From the NCBI GenBank assembly GCA_963542625.1, contig CAUTXO010000060.1:1-9131 (forward strand): DNA of 9,131 nt, read 5' to 3'. This DNA is from CAUTXO01 sp963542625. Its GTDB lineage: Bacteria; Campylobacterota; Campylobacteria; Campylobacterales; SZUA-545. The position numbers and the translations under genes were made by a program. Positions 6,428-9,131 of the stretch are shown piece after piece (position 1 is the first letter of the stretch; each line of letters starts with the position of its first letter). The notes beneath the pieces were generated by a model. The model ran no database searches, was not told the DNA's origin, and saw only the letters and a program-made list of their open reading frames with translations.

Positions 6428-7798
6428 ATGACGACGAACTCTCAGCCAATGGCGTTTCATCAAAAAATCAAGCAGATCTACTACGTGAAAAAACGCTATT
6501 TTGTGTATGGTTTTTTTACCGTGTTTTCTTTGGTTATGCCGTGGATCAGAATTAACGGCAATCACATTTTTTTGCTCTCGTTTGACAAAATGCAATTGCA
6601 CCTAATGGGCGTTTCTTTCGATATGCAGGAGTTTTATTTAATGCCCTTTTTGGTAATGCTCCTATTTTTATTCATATTTTTTATAACCGTTTTAGGCGGG
6701 CGCGTTTGGTGCGGCTGGGCTTGTCCGCAGACGATTTTTCGCGTGATTTACCGCGACCTTATTCAAGGCGTTTTGCTAGGGCTTCGCAAGCGCAATAACA
6801 AGCAAAAAGTGCTAACGGGGCATTATTTCAAGCGGACTTTGGGCTTTATCATTTGGAGCGTTTTAGCCTTCATTGCCGCTAGCGATTTTAGCTGGTATTT
6901 TATCCCGCCTGAAGATTATTTTGTCTATATGCAAGAGCCTTTTTCGCACCCCGTGCTGCTTGGCTTTTTGTCTATCATTACGCTTTTTTTGATTTACGAC
7001 ATTGTCAAGCTAAAAGAGGATTTTTGCGGCTACATCTGTCCTTACGTGCGTATCCAATCCGCGCTTTACGATCACGACACGATCTACACCATTTACGACG
7101 AAGGCCGCGGTGGCAAGATCTATGAAGACAAAAAGAAGCTGTGGAAGAAGCCCCCTGAGGGTGAATGCATTGGCTGTGAGGCTTGCGTAACCGTTTGTCC
7201 GACGCACATCGATATCCGAAAAGGTATGCAATTTGAGTGCATTAACTGTCTTGAATGCGCCGACGCTTGCACGGGCGTTATGGGGCGGCTTGGCAAAAAA
7301 TCTTTGGTGAATTGGGAGTCGAACAGATCTTACGTCGATAAGCAGCCGACGCGATTTTTCCGCTTTAAGATCAAGGGCTACCTTGTGATTATGTCCGCGG
7401 TGCTTGTTGCCTTGTTTTTTATGGGTGCGGAGAAAGAAAATATGCTCCTAAACATCAACAAAGAGAACAAGATCTACAAATACAGCGAGGGCGTCGTTAC
7501 GAACAGCTACATTTTTTTGTTTGTCAATACGGACAAAAAGGCGCATAAATACTACTTTGACGTTATGGCAGATGGCATTAAGATCAAGCAACCAAGCCAA
7601 GCCTTTGTGGTTAAGCCGGGGCAAAAGCTTAAAAAAATCGTTGTGCTAGAAGCCACAAAAACGCTCGGCACGAAAAAAACAAACTACACAAAGATCCCGC
7701 TAAAAATCGTCGCCTACGCCGTTGATGATAAGGAAAAGATCTCGGTCAAAAGAGACACGGTTTTTGTTTATCCACCGCTTGATGAGCTCAAGAGATGA
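6428..7798 (+). CDS. ccoG: CcoG/RdxA/FixG-type cupric reductase for cbb3 oxidase assembly
   Basis: Inner-membrane iron-sulfur protein that, in the characterised family member, reduces Cu(II) to Cu(I) for the copper centre of cbb3 cytochrome oxidase. The 456 residues show membrane helices at roughly 24-41, 70-89, 136-152, 175-192 and 317-333. The membrane-embedded cysteine pairs are in GGRVWCGWACPQTIF (Cys95, Cys99) and CGYICPYVRIQSALYD (Cys200, Cys204). Two complete 4Fe-4S motifs follow on the cytoplasmic side: CIGCEACVTVC (247, 250, 253, 257) and CINCLECADAC (271, 274, 277, 281). The remaining 335-456 is the FixG-type immunoglobulin-like periplasmic domain. Nothing is missing relative to the family. 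AGAGGTG precedes the ATG by seven bases. The ccdA gene 33 bases downstream, also needed for cytochrome maturation, fits the assignment. Confidence 0.95.
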   Translation: MTTNSQPMAFHQKIKQIYYVKKRYFVYGFFTVFSLVMPWIRINGNHIFLLSFDKMQLHLMGVSFDMQEFYLMPFLVMLLFLFIFFITVLGGRVWCGWACPQTIFRVIYRDLIQGVLLGLRKRNNKQKVLTGHYFKRTLGFIIWSVLAFIAASDFSWYFIPPEDYFVYMQEPFSHPVLLGFLSIITLFLIYDIVKLKEDFCGYICPYVRIQSALYDHDTIYTIYDEGRGGKIYEDKKKLWKKPPEGECIGCEACVTVCPTHIDIRKGMQFECINCLECADACTGVMGRLGKKSLVNWESNRSYVDKQPTRFFRFKIKGYLVIMSAVLVALFFMGAEKENMLLNINKENKIYKYSEGVVTNSYIFLFVNTDKKAHKYYFDVMADGIKIKQPSQAFVVKPGQKLKKIVVLEATKTLGTKKTNYTKIPLKIVAYAVDDKEKISVKRDTVFVYPPLDELKR

Positions 7799-7803
7799 GT
7801 TTG

Positions 7804-7809
7804 TATAAT
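7804..7809 (+). promoter_or_regulatory. putative -10 box of ccdA
   Basis: A perfect TATAAT lies in the 33 bases between ccoG and ccdA. Transcription from about 7816 would yield a leader of about 16 bases that still includes the AGGA site (7823-7826) five bases before the ATG. ccdA-dgkA may thus be expressed on its own as well as by read-through from ccoG. Confidence 0.45.
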
Positions 7810-7831
7810 ACGCCCAAAATTTAGGATCTCT

Positions 7832-8548
7832 ATGGAAGAATTTTTACTTCATTTTGAAACCTATCTGCAAGGCTTTTTTAGCGTCGCGCCTTTTAGCGTG
7901 AGCTTTATCGCTGGGGTTTTAACCTTTTTGCTCCCCTGCGTTTTGCCTATGGTGCCCGCGTATTTATCCTACATCTCTGGGCTCTCGCTAGATGAGCTAG
8001 AACAAAACAGGGGCGTAAATACAAGAAAGATCTTCGTCGCGTCCTTGCTTTTTGTTTTTGGCTTTAGCATTGTTTTTGTTTCGCTCGGCGTTTTGTCGGA
8101 TACAATTCTAGGCTACGCGCTTAGATCCAGCGTGGTTAAGATCCTTGGCGGCTTTGTGATTGTCATATTTGGCTTACACATTATGCAGCTTGTGAAAATC
8201 AGGTTTTTAAACTTTGCCGTGCAGGCGAATTTCAAGTCGAGCGGTTTTTTCTCGCCGGTTGTTTTGGGGCTTAGCTTTGCTGTCGGTTGGTCGCCTTGCG
8301 TTGGGCCGATACTTGGCTCTATCTTTTTGCTCGGCACTCAAGAAAATTCAAAAGCGGCGTTTTTGATGGCAACCTACGCGCTTGGGCTTGGAATTCCGTT
8401 TATTCTAACCGCGCTACTAACCGTCAAAGCATTCAGCATAATGAATAAGCTCAAAAAGCACTTTAAAAAATTCGAGATTATCGCCGGGATCTTGCTACTT
8501 TTAATCGGTGTGAAGTTTATTTACGAGGGTTTAACTAGCCTTGCCTAA
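7832..8548 (+). CDS. ccdA: cytochrome c biogenesis thiol transporter CcdA
   Basis: Integral membrane protein of the CcdA/DsbD-beta family that carries reducing equivalents from cytoplasmic thioredoxin to periplasmic thiol proteins, keeping apocytochrome c cysteines reduced for haem attachment. The 238-residue length is typical of the minimal six-helix form without the DsbD periplasmic domains. The two redox cysteines are in the expected places: Cys36 in LLPCVLPMVPAYLSY (33-47) in the first helix and Cys156 in GWSPCVGPILG (152-162) in the fourth. Hydrophobic segments lie at about 20-48, 67-88, 102-120, 139-167, 174-196 and 214-234. AGGA lies five bases before the ATG. Placement behind ccoG groups two respiratory-cytochrome maturation steps; the stop overlaps the dgkA start by eight bases. 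Confidence 0.94.
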   Translation: MEEFLLHFETYLQGFFSVAPFSVSFIAGVLTFLLPCVLPMVPAYLSYISGLSLDELEQNRGVNTRKIFVASLLFVFGFSIVFVSLGVLSDTILGYALRSSVVKILGGFVIVIFGLHIMQLVKIRFLNFAVQANFKSSGFFSPVVLGLSFAVGWSPCVGPILGSIFLLGTQENSKAAFLMATYALGLGIPFILTALLTVKAFSIMNKLKKHFKKFEIIAGILLLLIGVKFIYEGLTSLA

Positions 8549-8912
8549 ATTCCAAAAAAACGCGCGTTTTAGCGTCCTACGCAATTTTTTGCACTCGCTA
8601 AACGGTCTTTTGGAAGTCACAAAGAACGAAAAACCAATGCAGTTTGAGCTTGCCTTGCTTGCCATTTTGAGCGTTTTGCTGTTTTTTTTGCCGTTCCCGC
8701 TTTTTATAAAGTTTATTTTGTTTGCGTCCTTGCTTTTGCCAATTTTTGCCGAGCTTATCAATAGCGCCATTGAACGCGTCGTGGATCTTGTCACGAGCGA
8801 CTACCACGAGCTCGCCAAACACGCCAAAGACGCCGGCTCCGCCGTTGTTCTTGTTGCTTTTATCATCACTGGCATCATTTGGCTCAGCGCATTTTCGTAT
8901 GTGTATTTTTAG
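8541..8912 (+). CDS. dgkA: diacylglycerol kinase (DgkA, prokaryotic)
   Basis: Small trimeric inner-membrane kinase that phosphorylates diacylglycerol to phosphatidic acid, recycling lipid released by head-group transfer reactions. The 123-residue product begins with an amphipathic surface helix, then has the family motifs NEKPMQFE (29-36, Glu30 and Glu36), FAELINSAIERVVD (69-82, with Glu71, Asn74 and the catalytic-site Glu78) and YHELAKHAKDAGSAVV (88-103), which carries the nucleotide-contacting Lys96-Asp97. Three membrane helices lie at about 36-51, 54-75 and 98-118. The TTG start overlaps the end of ccdA by eight bases; GAGGG lies 11 bases upstream, a slightly long spacing, so coupling to ccdA is likely. 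No functional link to the cytochrome genes is apparent beyond shared transcription. Confidence 0.93.
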   Translation: MPKFQKNARFSVLRNFLHSLNGLLEVTKNEKPMQFELALLAILSVLLFFLPFPLFIKFILFASLLLPIFAELINSAIERVVDLVTSDYHELAKHAKDAGSAVVLVAFIITGIIWLSAFSYVYF

Positions 8913-9131
8913 CTGATTTTACTGTATTTGATGAGTCATATATGTAACGATGCAATAAGTGTGTGGTCGCAAAAAGGTATTTTGCAATTTTGCTTATGAT
9001 GTGAAAAATGTAATTTTTGCAAAAGAAATGGTGTTGTTGCCTTTGTTTATAGTTTTTGCTGTATTGCTTTTATCACAAAAAACCAACTAGGCTGTGCTTG
9101 TAGATTTGTTTTGGGAGGACTATTTTCAGTA
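8913..9131. other. T-rich gene-poor tail of the window
   Basis: No gene can be called with confidence. The plus strand is T-rich and poor in C, unlike the coding part, and has no GATC. There is a weak stem GCAAAA/TTTTGC (8969-8974 with 8980-8985) that is not followed by a T-run, and an AT-only hairpin at 9004-9018. Open short frames include GTG 9001-9090 (29 residues, one hydrophobic stretch LLPLFIVFAVLLL, no ribosome-binding site) and two minus-strand frames entering from the right edge, ending at 9047 and 9073. GGGAGGA at 9112-9118 resembles a strong ribosome-binding site, but no start codon lies at the proper distance inside the window. Confidence 0.4.

Larger units (their letters stand above)
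343..8033. repeat. dispersed AGATCT hexamer, 25 copies
   Basis: The palindrome AGATCT starts at 343, 434, 481, 819, 1557, 2111, 2118, 2241, 2314, 2640, 3028, 3224, 3678, 3899, 4308, 4594, 4819, 5275, 5810, 6474, 7116, 7325, 7470, 7737 and 8028. From base composition about three would be expected in a window of this size. Most of the roughly 63 GATC sites fit the broader pattern RGATCY. Copies lie inside genes of both orientations and in varied reading frames; none falls between 5816 and 6473 or after 8033. I infer a genome-wide signal or modification target rather than a local element. Confidence 0.75.

Noticed and set aside
8969..8985. GCAAAA-aggta-TTTTGC as a rho-independent terminator for dgkA
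   Set aside because: The stem is short and A-T rich, 57 bases past the stop, and lacks a following T-tract.
8931..9131. A Cys-rich frame: ATG 8931, in-frame TGA at 8997-8999, then open to the edge with CEKCNFCK, suggestive of a selenoprotein
   Set aside because: No ribosome-binding site, no recognised family, and the AT-only hairpin after the TGA (9004-9018, three-base loop) does not look like a bacterial SECIS. TGT/TGC codons are expected in G+T-rich DNA.

Overview
The window reads like a chromosomal stretch from a member of the Campylobacterota (epsilonproteobacteria), probably Helicobacter-like. This rests on family resemblance: a short TpiA with an AANFK active-site loop, a class I NrdB with a short C-terminal tail, CcoG and a compact CcdA of respiratory cytochrome assembly, and a minus-strand gap-pgk-tpiA cluster diverging from rsfS, as I recall from Campylobacter. 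Base composition is mixed and protein genes are densely packed. I see no tRNA, rRNA, CRISPR array, IS element or prophage.

Layout. Positions 93-2938 (minus) hold gap, pgk and tpiA, overlapping by 14 and 23 bases and so almost certainly one operon for the lower part of glycolysis/gluconeogenesis. Divergent from gap, 2994-3329 (plus) encodes the ribosomal silencing factor RsfS. Convergent to it, 3349-4029 (minus) is a small TonB-like protein with no ExbB/ExbD beside it. It diverges from nrdB (4100-5131, plus) across a roughly 70-base region whose two -10 boxes overlap. nrdB is followed after 3 bases by a DHH/DHHA1 phosphoesterase (5135-6172) with no visible Shine-Dalgarno of its own.

A 255-base gap (6173-6427) contains a strikingly T-poor block and then the ccoG promoter/leader. 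ccoG (6428-7798), ccdA (7832-8548) and dgkA (8541-8912) follow on the plus strand. The first two belong to cytochrome/cbb3 oxidase maturation (copper reduction and thiol transfer for haem attachment); the third recycles diacylglycerol. The last 219 bases are T-rich and gene-poor.

The points I find most worth a second look are: (1) the hexamer AGATCT occurs 25 times, when roughly 3 would be expected from composition, spread over nearly all genes, hinting at a species-specific DNA mark or uptake-type signal; (2) the GAPDH keeps its catalytic Cys and His but has lost the usual CTTN signature and parts of the NAD-site signature; (3) the tight nrdB-DHH phosphoesterase pairing; (4) the anomalous block 6173-6345. 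No single complete new system is demonstrated.
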